A DNA stretch of 64,000 nt from Microdochium bolleyi (lineage: Eukaryota > Ascomycota > Sordariomycetes > Xylariales > Microdochiaceae), in NCBI GenBank assembly GCA_001566295.1, contig KQ964261.1, positions 372,001 through 436,000 of the forward strand. Direction: 5' to 3'. Positions 23,968 to 34,426 of the stretch are shown here, one piece after another. The position numbers were made by a program, and so were the translations under genes. The notes beneath the pieces were generated by a model. It was not told the origin of the DNA. It was given only the letters and a program-made list of their open reading frames with translations, and did not search any database. Within the stretch, counting starts at the first letter, position 1. Each line of letters begins with the position of its first letter.

Positions 23968-25194
23968 ATGCGCACGAGTGACAGCATGTCAACTTCGAGT
24001 AGGGGTTCCTTCATGACTGGGGCTCTGAAGACACCTATTCCAACAACGATAGAAGTTGGCTCACCAAGATCGACCGACAAGGCGCACATCCACAGCCTCT
24101 TGACCAAGTTCAGACCGAAGACCGGGCGTTTGGCAAAAGACGAGCTCAAATATGTACGCAAGCTGCACGAGAGCATCGACAGGTGCGATCACCAGGCTTG
24201 CCACAGGGTGTTACGAGTCGACAAGGTGGACCCGAATGCTACGCTGAAGTCGGGATCGCTGACGCCAATCCACCGAGCTTTGGACCAGGCCGAAGCCGCA
24301 ATAGCATCAGACAACAAGATTGCAGCGAGCGAGTCGATCAAAATCATCACAGAACTTATATCGGCTGGGGCCGATCTCACTATGCGCGATAGCGAGGGAA
24401 GAACGCCACTACTCCGCGTCGCAAAGGGCGAGATGACGGACGGTCTCGCCACGCTGATGATCGCCTCGGGAGCAGACGTCAACGATGTTGACAAGCAGAA
24501 GAACTCGGCACTCCACTATGCGGCCATGAGCGCAGCACTGCCGGAGATGGGCAACACGGAGCTGGTCAAAATCCTCACCGAACATGGCGCAGACCACAGC
24601 ATCAAGAACGAGCGGGGCCGGACGCCTCTGTTCAAGGCGGTCCTCTTCGATCACCGGGAACGCGCGGGAGACTTGCTCGAGCTTGGCTCGGACCTGACAA
24701 CCACGGACAACCACGACCGGACACCGCTCTACACCGCCGTCATCCAAGGTCATGCCAAGATGACGCAGCTTCTCTGCTCGAGCGGAGCCTTTACGGACAT
24801 AAAAGACAAGAACAACCAGACGCCCTTGCATTATGCGATATCGCACGGGCACAACGACATCGCGGAGACGCTGCTGGTCGCTGGGGCGGATGCCAACCTC
24901 GTGTCCAAGGGCGAGACACCGCTATGCCGTGCCACGTCGAAATGCAACATGCAGATGATCGAGCTGCTGCTGAGACACGGCGCCGACGTCGCAGTGCCCT
25001 CGCCTAACTACGGTGGCGCACTGCCGCTACACCTTGCGGCGATTGGGCCGAGTGCTGATGTGTTGGGGCGTCTCCTGCAGGCTGGCTCCTCATGCAGAGC
25101 ACACGACGATGCCGGGCGGACGCCATGCGAGTGGGCGTTGGAAGCTGGGAGGGACGACCATGCACGCATGCTGGAGGCTTACGAGGCTGAATGA
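23968..25194 (+). CDS. Ankyrin-repeat protein (408 aa)
   Basis: The start is set at the ATG at 23968. An in-frame extension upstream crosses a good 52-nt intron and has no other start. Residues 1-60 are polar and Ser/Thr-rich. From about residue 97 to 405 the protein is a run of eight or nine ankyrin repeats with the usual TPLH and GADVN signatures (LTPIHRALD; RTPLLRVAKG; NSALHYAAMS; RTPLFKAVLF; RTPLYTAVIQGHAKMTQLL; QTPLHYAISHGHNDIAETLL; ETPLCRATSK; ALPLHLAAIG; RTPCEWALEAG). No other domain is visible (no kinase, HET, NACHT or BTB), so it is a stand-alone ankyrin protein, presumably a protein-binding scaffold; the partner cannot be read from the sequence. It diverges from MBP1, which also carries ankyrin repeats, but that likeness is common and need not mean relation. 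Confidence 0.88.
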   Translation: MRTSDSMSTSSRGSFMTGALKTPIPTTIEVGSPRSTDKAHIHSLLTKFRPKTGRLAKDELKYVRKLHESIDRCDHQACHRVLRVDKVDPNATLKSGSLTPIHRALDQAEAAIASDNKIAASESIKIITELISAGADLTMRDSEGRTPLLRVAKGEMTDGLATLMIASGADVNDVDKQKNSALHYAAMSAALPEMGNTELVKILTEHGADHSIKNERGRTPLFKAVLFDHRERAGDLLELGSDLTTTDNHDRTPLYTAVIQGHAKMTQLLCSSGAFTDIKDKNNQTPLHYAISHGHNDIAETLLVAGADANLVSKGETPLCRATSKCNMQMIELLLRHGADVAVPSPNYGGALPLHLAAIGPSADVLGRLLQAGSSCRAHDDAGRTPCEWALEAGRDDHARMLEAYEAE

Positions 25195-26640
25195 ACCTTT
25201 GTCGAGCTGCCGCATTGGCAAATAATCGGCCCCCGTCTGCACCTTTCTTATTCCGTCCTGCCATGCGACCCTGAGACAGCGTGGCCCCCTCGGCCGGCGT
25301 AGTAAAGACTTTTGTGGAGTCAAGGTTCTCGACCCTGATCCTGGCGCCTGGCAATCACTGCTCTCATCGACTCAGGATGCTCTCCTATGACACTCTGACT
25401 TTCTCGGTGGCTCCGACACTTGGACAGATTACTGCTGAGACTGGATGTCTTGGGCAGAACAGGAAGTCGTGGCCGTGACGTGCCCGAGATGTATTTACGA
25501 AGCGCTGGCATTCGAGACTGCGTGGTACCGGGGGGTCAATACACGGCAGCAAGTCTCACCGGACTGGAAGCAGTGGAAATCAGCAGACTCCACCAAAGCC
25601 CGCAGCCCGCAGCGCCCGCCCGCAGTACAGCGTGGCCCTGCGGCGAGACGTGGAAGGAGCCTGCAACAATGCTCTCGGCTATTCCGACTAGCTCGATCGC
25701 AGCACGTGGTGATCGGGTGTCTCGGAGTGCGGCGTGGAAATTGACTTTGTGACGGGCGGGGTGGAGACGGGAGGAGCTCAAGACCAGGTTTAGCGACGGA
25801 AATGGGTGTGGTTTCCTATCCCGACTCCGCGTAGTGCTCAAGGAGACCCACCGAGGTCGATCGGTCCAAGAACAGAACGATTCGTTGAATCGGAGACTAG
25901 AAAAGCAGACAGCGTCGGCGCTATAGCTTGTACGACATCATCTCAAATTCATTGGTCAGAATTCATGGCTGGCCTACTTCACCTGTGATGAACATGGGCA
26001 GCCATGTAGAGTCTTTCCCGCTGCTACCAAGCTGGAGTCTTTGAGGCTTCGGGGGATGAAGCAGCATAACCCCCCTGCGAGCCTCCATCGCCTCCTCCCG
26101 AGCACACAGCTCCGCACAACGGCCCCGCGTGCGGGGGTGCCCGGCGATTACCGCCCTAAACACCGCGCGATGACGATCATGGGCCGGCGTCGGGTTCGCG
26201 GAAGCATGAAAGCTTAACCGTTGACAAATTGAAGGATACTACCCCGCGCACTCTCCTGCCCGGCGTGACACATACCTCGTCCGCACTTGTGTCTAGTTTA
26301 CACTGTGATTCGATTCACGACGGCATCAAGGTGAGTCTACACCTGCGTTGAACTTGTGAACATTGTCGACTTTGACGCGGAGGGGCTACGTTTTCACTTT
26401 GCGGCCAGACATGTCGTTGCATTCGCCCTAGGCTGCTTACCAATCCCTTCTCTGCATGTTCGGCTTCAAACTGAAGGCGTGAGCTTCGAGCTTGGCGATC
26501 TCGAGGTTCCGACCCAAGATTATAAGAGACTGACCATTACTGTAGAAAGATCCTTGGCAGCCCGACTTTCTCACCACTATCTCTCGTCTTGCAAGCCGGT
26601 CTTGAACCTCCCAACCTCCGGCGAGAAGACAGGACACGCC

Positions 26641-26685
<45 letters not shown>

Positions 26686-26708
26686 CGAACAACTTCAACA
26701 CCGCAGAC
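25195..26708. other. Intergenic stretch, promoter and leader of the aldo/keto reductase gene
   Basis: No gene I can support. The right end holds a long CA repeat, just upstream of the reductase start. Confidence 0.5.
26644..26684. repeat. (AC)20 dinucleotide microsatellite in the reductase leader
   Basis: Twenty AC units and one extra A run unbroken and end 24 nt before the ATG at 26709. The repeat is very probably transcribed as 5' UTR. Repeats of this purity usually vary in length between strains. Confidence 0.9.
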
Positions 26709-27902
26709 ATGCCTCTCATCGCGTCCACGGGCGACAAGCCTCGCGTCATCCTGGGCCTCATGACCTTCGGCCCGCCCGGCGGGGAGTCCACGGGCGCCCG
26801 GATCACCGACATCGGCGAGTACAACAAGGTGCTCGACACGCTGCAGGCCCGCGGGTACAACGAGGTCGACACGGCGCGCATGTACATTGGCGGCAAGCAG
26901 GAGGCGCACACGCGCGAGGCCAGGTGGAAGGAGCGCGGGCTCACGCTCGCCACAAAGGTGCGCTACCCGAACGAGCCCGGCGCGAACCAGGCCGCCAAGG
27001 TGCACGAGAGCGTCGAGATCAGTCTGAAGGACCTGGGCACTGACTGCGTTGATGTGAGTCCTCTCTTTTTTTTTTTTTTCCTCCCTCTTCCTTCTGCTTC
27101 CCCTCTCCCTTCCCCAGCCTGATGGTGGCAGCCAGTCCACTGATGACGTATCATGTAGATCCTCTACCTCCACGCCGCCGACCGCGGGACGCCCTTCGCC
27201 GAGACGCTCGAGGCCATCGACAACCTGCACAAGGCCGGCAAGTTTGTGACCTTTGGGCTCTCCAACTTCACGGCCGCCGAGGTTGCCGAGGTCGTCATGA
27301 CGTGCAAGTACAACAACTGGGTGCGCCCGACCATCTACCAGGCCATGTACAACGCCATCACGCGCGGCATCGAGCCCGAGCTGGTCCCGGCCCTGCGCCG
27401 CTACGGCATCGACCTGGTCGTGTACAACCCGATCGCGGGGGGCCTGTTCAGCGGCAAGATCAAGTCGGCCGACATCAAGCCCACCGAGGGGCGGTTCAGC
27501 GACGAGGCCGGGTCGGGCGCCAACTACCGCGCGCGGTACTTCAAGGACGCCACGTTCCGCGCGCTGCAGACCATCGAGCGCGCCGTGGCCAAGCACGAGG
27601 CCGACGGCCTGACCATGATCGAGACGGCGCTGCGGTGGACGGTGCACCACTCGAAGCTGCGCGTGCGCGGGGTCGCCGGCAAGGATGGCGGCAACGACGG
27701 CGTCATCATCGGCATCAGCTCCCTGCAGCAGCTCGAGGGCAACCTGGACGCCCTGGAGAAGGGCCCGCTGCCCGACGACGTCGTGGCCGCCCTCGATGAG
27801 GCCTGGATGATCACCAAGGCCGAGGCGCCCAACTACTGGCACATGGACCTCGAGTACAAGTACGACACTAGGGAAGCGCTCTTCGGCACCGGGGCCAAGT
27901 GA
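26709..27902 (+). CDS. Aldo/keto reductase, AKR7 (aflatoxin B1 aldehyde reductase-like) type, two exons (362 aa)
   Basis: Exons are 26709-27053 and 27159-27902; the intron 27054-27158 (GTGAGT...TAG) holds a T14 run at 27066-27079. The protein is a full TIM-barrel aldo/keto reductase. The catalytic tetrad is in place: D54 and Y59 (EVDTARMYIGG), K83 (LATKVRYP) and H120 (LYLHAAD). Further landmarks are FGLSNFTAAEV, the YNPIAGGLFSGK loop, and an NADPH-binding end (GVIIGISSLQQLEGNL). The best match by layout is AKR7, the aflatoxin aldehyde and succinic semialdehyde reductase group; family members reduce aldehydes with NADPH in the cytosol. The true substrate is unknown, and no toxin biosynthesis genes are nearby. 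Nearly every codon ends in G or C, more than in the neighbours, which may mean strong expression. Confidence 0.93.
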
Positions 27903-28444
27903 CTCCCGGGCCGCGTCGCTCGCGGTGGTCCACGCCGTCGTGATGGTGGGAGACTGTAAAGATAGCTGCTGCCGGGAGCTTGATGATGATTCACCCTTTG
28001 ACTTGCAAGTATTGCACCAGCACGACGCGGAATGGGGAGCGGCACACAGCGCGAGTGCTCAATATAGTGTTATGTTATCATACGAGCAAGTCTACGTAAG
28101 GTACATGTGATGCTGTGCGCCGCCGGGAAAGCCAATGGCGGGGAGGGCCCCGTTGGGCATTTCAATCAAATATCTAACGCCGAGTGGCCGCTGGGGCTCG
28201 TTTGACCGATTCCAACTCGGTCTTGCAGTCTATCGAGAACCAGAGATCAGAACACCAATATAAAAAGGAACCAAGCTATATACACAGAAGCCGGTATGAG
28301 ATTCACCTGTGCTCAATGCGCCAGGACGTCAAATATATGTACATGTCGCGCCTCGGAACCACTCTGGTAACGATGGCGGTCTCCTCCGAACGCCGTTGCT
28401 TATGCTTTGCCACTGCCAGCAAATCCAACTTACCAGTGTTGCCC
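27903..28444. other. Convergent 3' flanks
   Basis: This 542-bp gap lies between two converging genes. It should contain both 3' UTRs. I see no gene in it. Confidence 0.5.
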
Positions 28445-30274
28445 TCAGTCCAGACGCTCATCCTTATCGCTCTCCTCATCACTGCTCCAGTAGTCCACGG
28501 GGCCTCGGCTCCCACCACTGTGGCCGTGCTCAAGACTAGCCTTGCGCTCCGCATCCTCGGTCATCTCGCGCCATGTGCTGAAGCTGAGCATCAGGAACGC
28601 TGCAATGATCAGCGCACCACCAGCCAGCGCTGCGAAGCTTAGAGCCTGACCTTTGAGCAGCCAGTCGGTAAGGGCGACAATAAAGATGGTCAGGAGAGAC
28701 GCGACGGACGACAGGACGGGAGAAGTCAGCGAGATCAGGACCAGGAAACTGCCCGCAAACGTGGCGTTCATGACGACGCTGATCCACAACCACAGAGCGG
28801 TCTCGCCTGTCGGCAGCTCGAACGTCTCCAGCCCAGTCCAGTGTAGGATAGGAATCGGGATCCAGAGCACAGAGAGCGTGAAGATGCCGATGCAGGAGCC
28901 AAATGCGTTGGCAAAGATTGTGCCCCGTGTCGCGGAGACGCCCTCAGGTGGGCACGCCCAGCGCTTGTACAAGACCTCGTACAGACCGTAGAGCACGGAG
29001 CCGCACCCGATGATGATGTTGCCGAGCAAGCGGGCGCCTGCGCTTGGATCCTCCTTGCCCGCGCCCGTCTCCTTAGAGTCGCCGTATGCCACGACTAGCA
29101 CGCCCACGATGGCAATTAGAACAGCGACGGACTTGTCCAAGCGGAGCTTCTCTTTCAGCAGGGGCACGCTGAAGGCGTACGCGAAGAATGCAGAGCAGTT
29201 GTAGATTGCTGTGAGGTCGCTCGGGCTGGTCATGTCCACCGCGAGATACCAACTCAGACCGGCCACAGTGAGCGCGCTGGTAATGAACGCCGTGGTTCGG
29301 ATCATGTACGGGATCGGGCTGACGTTGCGGATCGTGTGCGCGCTCACGTCGAGGTCCTGTGCGGCAACCATGTGCGCGGTCGACCGCAGGATGTAAACGT
29401 GCCGCCGCCAGAATGTGCGCCAGGGCATGTTCCACTTCTGCAGGCGCAGGACGAGCAGCTGCGCGGGCCACAGCATCGTCCAGGACCCGTGCGTCATGTA
29501 GAGCATGCAGTAGGCCTTGTTCCACCCAAGATCGGTCTGGACGTATGCAGCCAGCTCAGTCTGGATGCAGAATGAGACGAGCGAGACGCCGAGGAAGAAG
29601 GCCGCGAAGGTGTACTTCTTGCGCGCGGCGAGCCGTGCCTGTGTGTCGGGCGAGCGGGAGCGCATGGTTGACTGTCTGCTAAATGTTGGGCGGGAGGGCT
29701 GTGTCGGGGCTTGTGTTGCGCCTGCTGGTGATGTTGGTCTGGAGTGGTTGTAGCGTGCACGGCCGCGGTCGTCATCCTCGTCCTTCTTGAGGAGCGGTGT
29801 GCCAGAGCGGCTCGGGTCGAGGAACGAACGGCCCGGGTTGTCCGCCATTGGATCGTCGTCGTAGGGGTCGTCGTCTTCGTCTCCAAGATGATGGTGGTGA
29901 TGGTCGTGGGCAGTGCCGCTGCCACTGGGATCCGAGTCTATCTTGAACTGTACAGCCTTCTTGGAGGCTGGGGGCGCATTGCCGTCGATGCCGAAGTCGA
30001 GAGAGAGGCGGCTGCTGACGATGGACTTTCGGTTTTCGAGCGGGGCGGTATCGTCGTCTACTTCGTCTTCGCTGTAGTTGTCAAAGTGTGAGGGTGAGGG
30101 CAGGTTGACAGAAGGGCGGGACGAGGGACCGGCTGTGGCTGCGGATGTGCCGACTGAAGGAACTCGAGAGTGCGTACGGGACGTCGACGGGGTTGAGCGA
30201 ACAGAGAGGGCAGAAGCGGACGCAGAAGTAGCAGCGGGCCGGCCGTGAAGGCTACCTCTTTGGGACGAAGACAT
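28445..30274 (-). CDS. DMT-superfamily (EamA/SLC35F-like) transporter with acidic, His-rich N-terminal tail (609 aa)
   Basis: The frame is open above 30274, but only through non-ATG codons, so I place the start at the ATG at 30274. Residues 1-215 or so form a disordered tail, rich in Ser, Asp and Glu, with a His cluster (HDHHHHHLGDEDDDPYDDD). After that come about ten hydrophobic helices: for example TFAAFFLGVSLVSFC, TTAFITSALTVAGLSWYLAV, SVAVLIAIVGVLVVAYG, LLGNIIIGCGSVLYGLYEVL, WLWISVVMNATFAGSFLVLI, SVASLLTIFIVALTDWLL and AALAGGALIIAAFLML. The layout and the TDWLLKG motif suit the EamA/DMT transporters of the vacuolar or Golgi membrane (the yeast YML018C/Thi74 and human SLC35F5 type). The substrate is unknown. 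The tail end (SSDEESDKDERLD) is again acidic. No intron is needed. Confidence 0.85.
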   Translation of the reverse strand: MSSSQRGSLHGRPAATSASASALSVRSTPSTSRTHSRVPSVGTSAATAGPSSRPSVNLPSPSHFDNYSEDEVDDDTAPLENRKSIVSSRLSLDFGIDGNAPPASKKAVQFKIDSDPSGSGTAHDHHHHHLGDEDDDPYDDDPMADNPGRSFLDPSRSGTPLLKKDEDDDRGRARYNHSRPTSPAGATQAPTQPSRPTFSRQSTMRSRSPDTQARLAARKKYTFAAFFLGVSLVSFCIQTELAAYVQTDLGWNKAYCMLYMTHGSWTMLWPAQLLVLRLQKWNMPWRTFWRRHVYILRSTAHMVAAQDLDVSAHTIRNVSPIPYMIRTTAFITSALTVAGLSWYLAVDMTSPSDLTAIYNCSAFFAYAFSVPLLKEKLRLDKSVAVLIAIVGVLVVAYGDSKETGAGKEDPSAGARLLGNIIIGCGSVLYGLYEVLYKRWACPPEGVSATRGTIFANAFGSCIGIFTLSVLWIPIPILHWTGLETFELPTGETALWLWISVVMNATFAGSFLVLISLTSPVLSSVASLLTIFIVALTDWLLKGQALSFAALAGGALIIAAFLMLSFSTWREMTEDAERKASLEHGHSGGSRGPVDYWSSDEESDKDERLD

Positions 30275-31474
30275 AACACGGCTGAAGCGAGGGAATGGGG
30301 AGCGACGGGACACGTGCGCGCCGGAATGGGGGTCGGGCGTCCGGAACGCCTCGAGAAGGAGCGACTGAGAGGTCAGGTCTTGACTCAAAGGGGGAACTGC
30401 GGACGGGGTCTCTCGGCTGTGGAAGCAATGGGCAGTGTCCCGGCAAAGTCAGATGCGCTGTGCGTGGGGTTTGTTGCAAAGATAGTGGAAAGGGATGGGA
30501 AACCATTGGACATGTGTCTTGTTGCAGCAGATGACGACATGCTGCCGGCGCTGCGCCTTGGGGGTTCTAGCACGCAAAGGGGCTGCCTAAATGCAACGCT
30601 TTCAGGGGTCTCGGGGCCCGAGTCGTCGGCATTCTGGCGTGGACCCCGAGGACCCTTTGTCCCCGTGCCCCTGTCAAACCACCAAGATTAGAACATGCCC
30701 AGAGATCGTCGACGGCCGTACTTCGAGACCTGGAGCAGCCCGTGAGAAAACCAGCACTCTCTACCTTTGAGACTCGGCGTATCTTCACTTCTGCCACGAG
30801 AACATCCTGCTCGCTGGCGGCCGTCCCTGTTTCCTGCCAAGTCCACGCCAAGATCATGATCACCCCCCGTGGGTGCCGCCATACCCGCCCATGTGGGCAG
30901 GACACCCCTGCACCCTATCTGTACCCAAGACCTCTCTTGCAGCTGCGCTCACCAGTCGCCCGCCTCATCCGCAGGTCACATGCTCACTTTGCCCGACAGC
31001 GTGGGGTGCCATGCAGCATTGTCAGTCGTTGAGTTGTATGTCGTGCATGATGGTGGCATAGTCCTGCCGCTGCCTCTTCCATTCTTCTTGCTCATTTTGC
31101 TGCTGCTGGGTGTCTCAGAATGCCAAGCGCAAGCTTCTCGCGATGGACAAGTCGCAGGCTGGGCTGGAGATGATATGGCCAGATAGTCGCTGGACTTCCT
31201 TCCTCTCTACCTTGGTTACAGCATGCCTGCTTCGCTGTGGTATGACAGCAGGCAGTGAAGACGGGCATTGCCGAGAACTCTAACGGACCACGCCATGTTT
31301 CGTCAACTTGTTACACAACTAGTATCTCACTGTCTTCAACCCGAGGAATCGCTCTGTTCAGGGTGGAGAATTCACACAAATTTTGAGCGGTCACAATCTG
31401 TTGCCGCTTCGCATATCGCTGACCATAAAATTTCCCTCGAAGAGCAGCCCGTATTCTCGCTACACATGCCACTG
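30275..31474. other. Intergenic stretch
   Basis: No gene I can support. The left part should be the promoter of the transporter and the right part the 3' flank of the next F-box gene. Confidence 0.5.
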
Positions 31475-32896
31475 TCACTGCTTAATCCGCACAATCTTGC
31501 CTGGTTCTTCCACTTTCCACCATTTCATAGACCCACTTTGATGGTCGAGTGCCTGCACAGCCATGTCCCAAGCTTCCGCATCAATTGCGGCGTCACCGCT
31601 CTCAAATACCTCGAGGTCGGCCCAGTTCCTATTGTTGTTTGCACCAATGTTTGCGCTGATGCTGCTGATGTCGCCGAATTGCACGCCTGTCACGCCAGCC
31701 CAGTCGGCCGCATAGTCGTCATCGTCGTCGTGATCATGTCCCGAATGAGCTACATCAGCTTCCGCGGCTGCGGCTGCGGCAGCAGCAGCGTTTGCCGCTG
31801 CAACCATCTTGCGCACCACGAAGCCATAGCACATATCTCGCTCCATCCACAGGTCTGCCGGATCAATCTGTGACATCTCGCGACGGTCGTCCAGGAATGC
31901 TCGGCTGCCTTCCAATGGCGCCAGCTGGACATATAGTCGTTTCACCCGTGGAAGGTTTCGCACAAGGTTGGCAAAGTGTGATGACAGTGGGAAGACGGCA
32001 ATGTAACTGAAATCCACCACGGAGGCTGGCACTAGAGGCTGGTCGTTGGGATACTCTCCGCAACCAAGCAGTGCAGTAAGCATCGACGGTGGTTGCCGCA
32101 GGAAGAACTCATATGTGCGGTACACTTTGGTCGATGAACCCTCGTTGAGAAGTATTGACGTCCACGGGCGAATTGTGAACAACGGGCAAGTCGGCGGCCT
32201 CCTTCTCCTTGAGCCTTGTCTGTGGCTCTGTCCACCCGTCCGAACAGCGCGTTGTCGCTCGGTTGTTCCCAGCCGTGTGTGTGAGTTAATCGGCGTTGCT
32301 AGATCATGCTGTGCATTGCATCCGACGCCGCCCTTCCGATCAGGTCGGGACAGTGACAAGACGTGGTATGGTATGCTGAATGACCATGCATCTTCCAGGA
32401 ACAACATGCGAGACATGAATGCAGCCAGAGTGGTTGGTGGGGCGATGACCGTGAAGCGCAAAGGGTCAAGGACCGAAAAGATCTGGTCAAAGAGCCATTC
32501 AAGGTCGACTGGTCGGATTTGCGGCGAAATGTCTCGAGCTTCGGCATCTTTATCGACAAAGTCGACGAGCAGAGTGAATGTGGTCACGAACCGGCTCAGA
32601 CCCTGTTCTTGGAGGAACCGCAACAATGGGATAGGGTTCAGAGTGAACGCCGATAGAGACGAGACGTGAGGTAGCCATGCTACATGCCGAAAGAGAAGAG
32701 GTAAAGCCATGGCCCGCCACGACCTGCTTACCAGCGAAACCAGCTTCAAAGTCGTGCTCCCTGCTTGGCCCTGCAGCATGGTGTCGCTGGGCTGGTCGTA
32801 CATTTGCGTCTCTGATGGCGGGGAGGCATCAAGCCAGCTGAAGATGCCCATGACGATTTCCGGCGGGAGGAGCTCGATGGGAGATTGGATAGCCAT
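31475..32896 (-). CDS. F-box protein (473 aa)
   Basis: The frame is unbroken from the ATG at 32896. The F-box is at the N-terminus (SPIELLPPEIVMGIFSWLD, then LKLVSLVSRSWRAMALPLLF), with an insert of about 25 residues between its first and second helices. The rest resembles the long, loosely conserved substrate half of fungal F-box proteins, with blocks such as FTVIAPPTTLAAFMS, YRTYEFFLRQPPSMLTAL and FSYIAVFPLSSHFANLVRNLP. Near residue 370 there is a run of nine alanines coded by GC-rich triplets, then a His/Asp-rich stretch (HSGHDHDDDDDY). A basic segment near residues 205-240 (QSHRQGSRRRRPPT) breaks up better-ordered sequence; it might be an unspliced intron, but I find no good splice pair there. 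It probably acts in an SCF ligase; the target is unknown. The gene diverges from NOP13, 1.5 kb away. Confidence 0.83.
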   Translation of the reverse strand: MAIQSPIELLPPEIVMGIFSWLDASPPSETQMYDQPSDTMLQGQAGSTTLKLVSLVSRSWRAMALPLLFRHVAWLPHVSSLSAFTLNPIPLLRFLQEQGLSRFVTTFTLLVDFVDKDAEARDISPQIRPVDLEWLFDQIFSVLDPLRFTVIAPPTTLAAFMSRMLFLEDAWSFSIPYHVLSLSRPDRKGGVGCNAQHDLATPINSHTRLGTTERQRAVRTGGQSHRQGSRRRRPPTCPLFTIRPWTSILLNEGSSTKVYRTYEFFLRQPPSMLTALLGCGEYPNDQPLVPASVVDFSYIAVFPLSSHFANLVRNLPRVKRLYVQLAPLEGSRAFLDDRREMSQIDPADLWMERDMCYGFVVRKMVAAANAAAAAAAAAEADVAHSGHDHDDDDDYAADWAGVTGVQFGDISSISANIGANNNRNWADLEVFESGDAAIDAEAWDMAVQALDHQSGSMKWWKVEEPGKIVRIKQ

Positions 32897-34426
32897 TTTC
32901 AGAGGCCGTGCGCCGCTCGGTGGGCTGCCGTCTGGCTCAGGGCGAGTCGAGGATTGGCTTCCTCATGTGGACAGAACTGCGTGCTGCAGAGACACGTATG
33001 TCTTGGTCTCGGTGGTGTGCGTCAAGGGGACAAGGCCTGTCAACTCGTGCTGACGTGCGGTGGTTTGGAGGCTGCGCTTCGCCGCTTATGCCAAATGACT
33101 TGGATGTCGTCCTGCCTTGTAGAGCGAGGCCGGCCTTGGAATATCCAGACTGTTGTCGGTGTCAGAAAGTTGTCAAGCAGTCTAGCCTGCGAGATGGTCG
33201 CTTGGAGATCTGCGAAGCTGCACTCTTTGCACGCCACACGTAGATTTGACCTTACGTCATCTGGAGAGCTGTGTGGCGGCGGCGATACTGTGCTCGTGTC
33301 TGCCTGAGACACCAACAAGACGGAGCTGCTTCGAAGGATGAGCCTGGGTTGATGTGGTTATGGCTGGAAAGTCCTGGCCGCGTCTGAGCTTTCAGCTAGC
33401 TCTCGAATAGAGCTAACTGGCTGAACAGTCCCAGACCCAGACTCCCGGGGAGCTGCTGGGCCAGGGTGGGGCATTGCTTGATTAGTTGACTGATTGTGCG
33501 GAGGGCGAAGAGCAGAGAAGCACCTCGCTTGTTCCTGCTGGACGGCGGCGAAGGGCAGACCAATCAATCGTGGGAGCAGCGAGCGCGACTTGGGCCAGGG
33601 GCTGCGCCGATAAGGCAAGGAGCGCCGATGCTGGACGCTCTCCGCGGCCGGATTCGTTGGTGAAGCTGTCGTGGCCCGTGACTTTTGAGTTGACACTGAG
33701 GCGGCGCAGTGCGGCACGGGACGGAGCGAGTCGTGGACGGGGATCAGCAACCTGGCAGGCGGACACGGCCACCACGGTCCACCGGCGCCCCAGGAGCCAA
33801 TCGACTGTGAGGCGTCCTCCAAGCCGTCCGGAGCGCATGTTCGCTTCCTTCGCCGTGCCGGCTATAGGCTTGGACTCCGTGAGTCAAGCCGGCGGCACTG
33901 CTGGGGTCCGGGGTCAAGCTGGTGCGGCCTGTGCGTGCGTGCATTGCAACATGCAACATGCTGCACGCTGTGGAGCGGAATGTTGCCGTCGTGCGTTGTC
34001 GGCGAGAAAGTGAGGCTCACGTGGCCATGGCTGCCACAGACGACCTGAAGGCAATTGTTCATGGCCAGGGGAGGTACTGGACAAAGAGAACACGAAAGGC
34101 ACACTGCCAAAGAACTCGAGCAAGAACTATGGACCTTCAAAACGGCACAATGCGGACACGTTCACTGGGCACTTGCACAGTATCGTGGAAACATCGTGCC
34201 TGCGCCAGCCCTGGAGTGTGTTAGCGCCCTCTCTACAGCGCTGGCGGTACCCACCCGCCACGCTGCGCGTTATCTTATCAGCCCCAGAAAAACTTCTGGG
34301 ATTTCCTGTCGCAACTCTTTCGAGCAGGCACGCGGGAAGGCTTTCGCACGAGACAGCAAGCAACCTTGGAACAGCATCACAACTTCTCCCCGACCCGGCT
34401 GCTCACTCCCGGATCGCCCTGCAGCC
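32897..34426. other. Divergent promoter region of the F-box gene and NOP13
   Basis: No gene I can support. The NOP13 frame remains open upstream to 34055, but that part is basic and low in complexity, and the first good start is at 34427. Minus and plus frames around 33.5-33.9 kb mirror each other and look spurious. Confidence 0.5.

Noticed and set aside
26577..27842. A 421-codon minus-strand frame across the aldo/keto reductase
   Set aside because: It is the shadow of the reductase exons, with extreme G/C third positions; the plus strand has the full catalytic tetrad.
31900..32300. Intron in the basic insert of the second F-box gene (residues about 205-240)
   Set aside because: The insert looks out of place, but I found no matching donor and acceptor of usual quality, and the frame is open throughout.
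34055..34426. N-terminal extension of NOP13
   Set aside because: The added 124 codons are low in complexity, and the first good start, at 34427, begins the typical Nop13 N-terminus.
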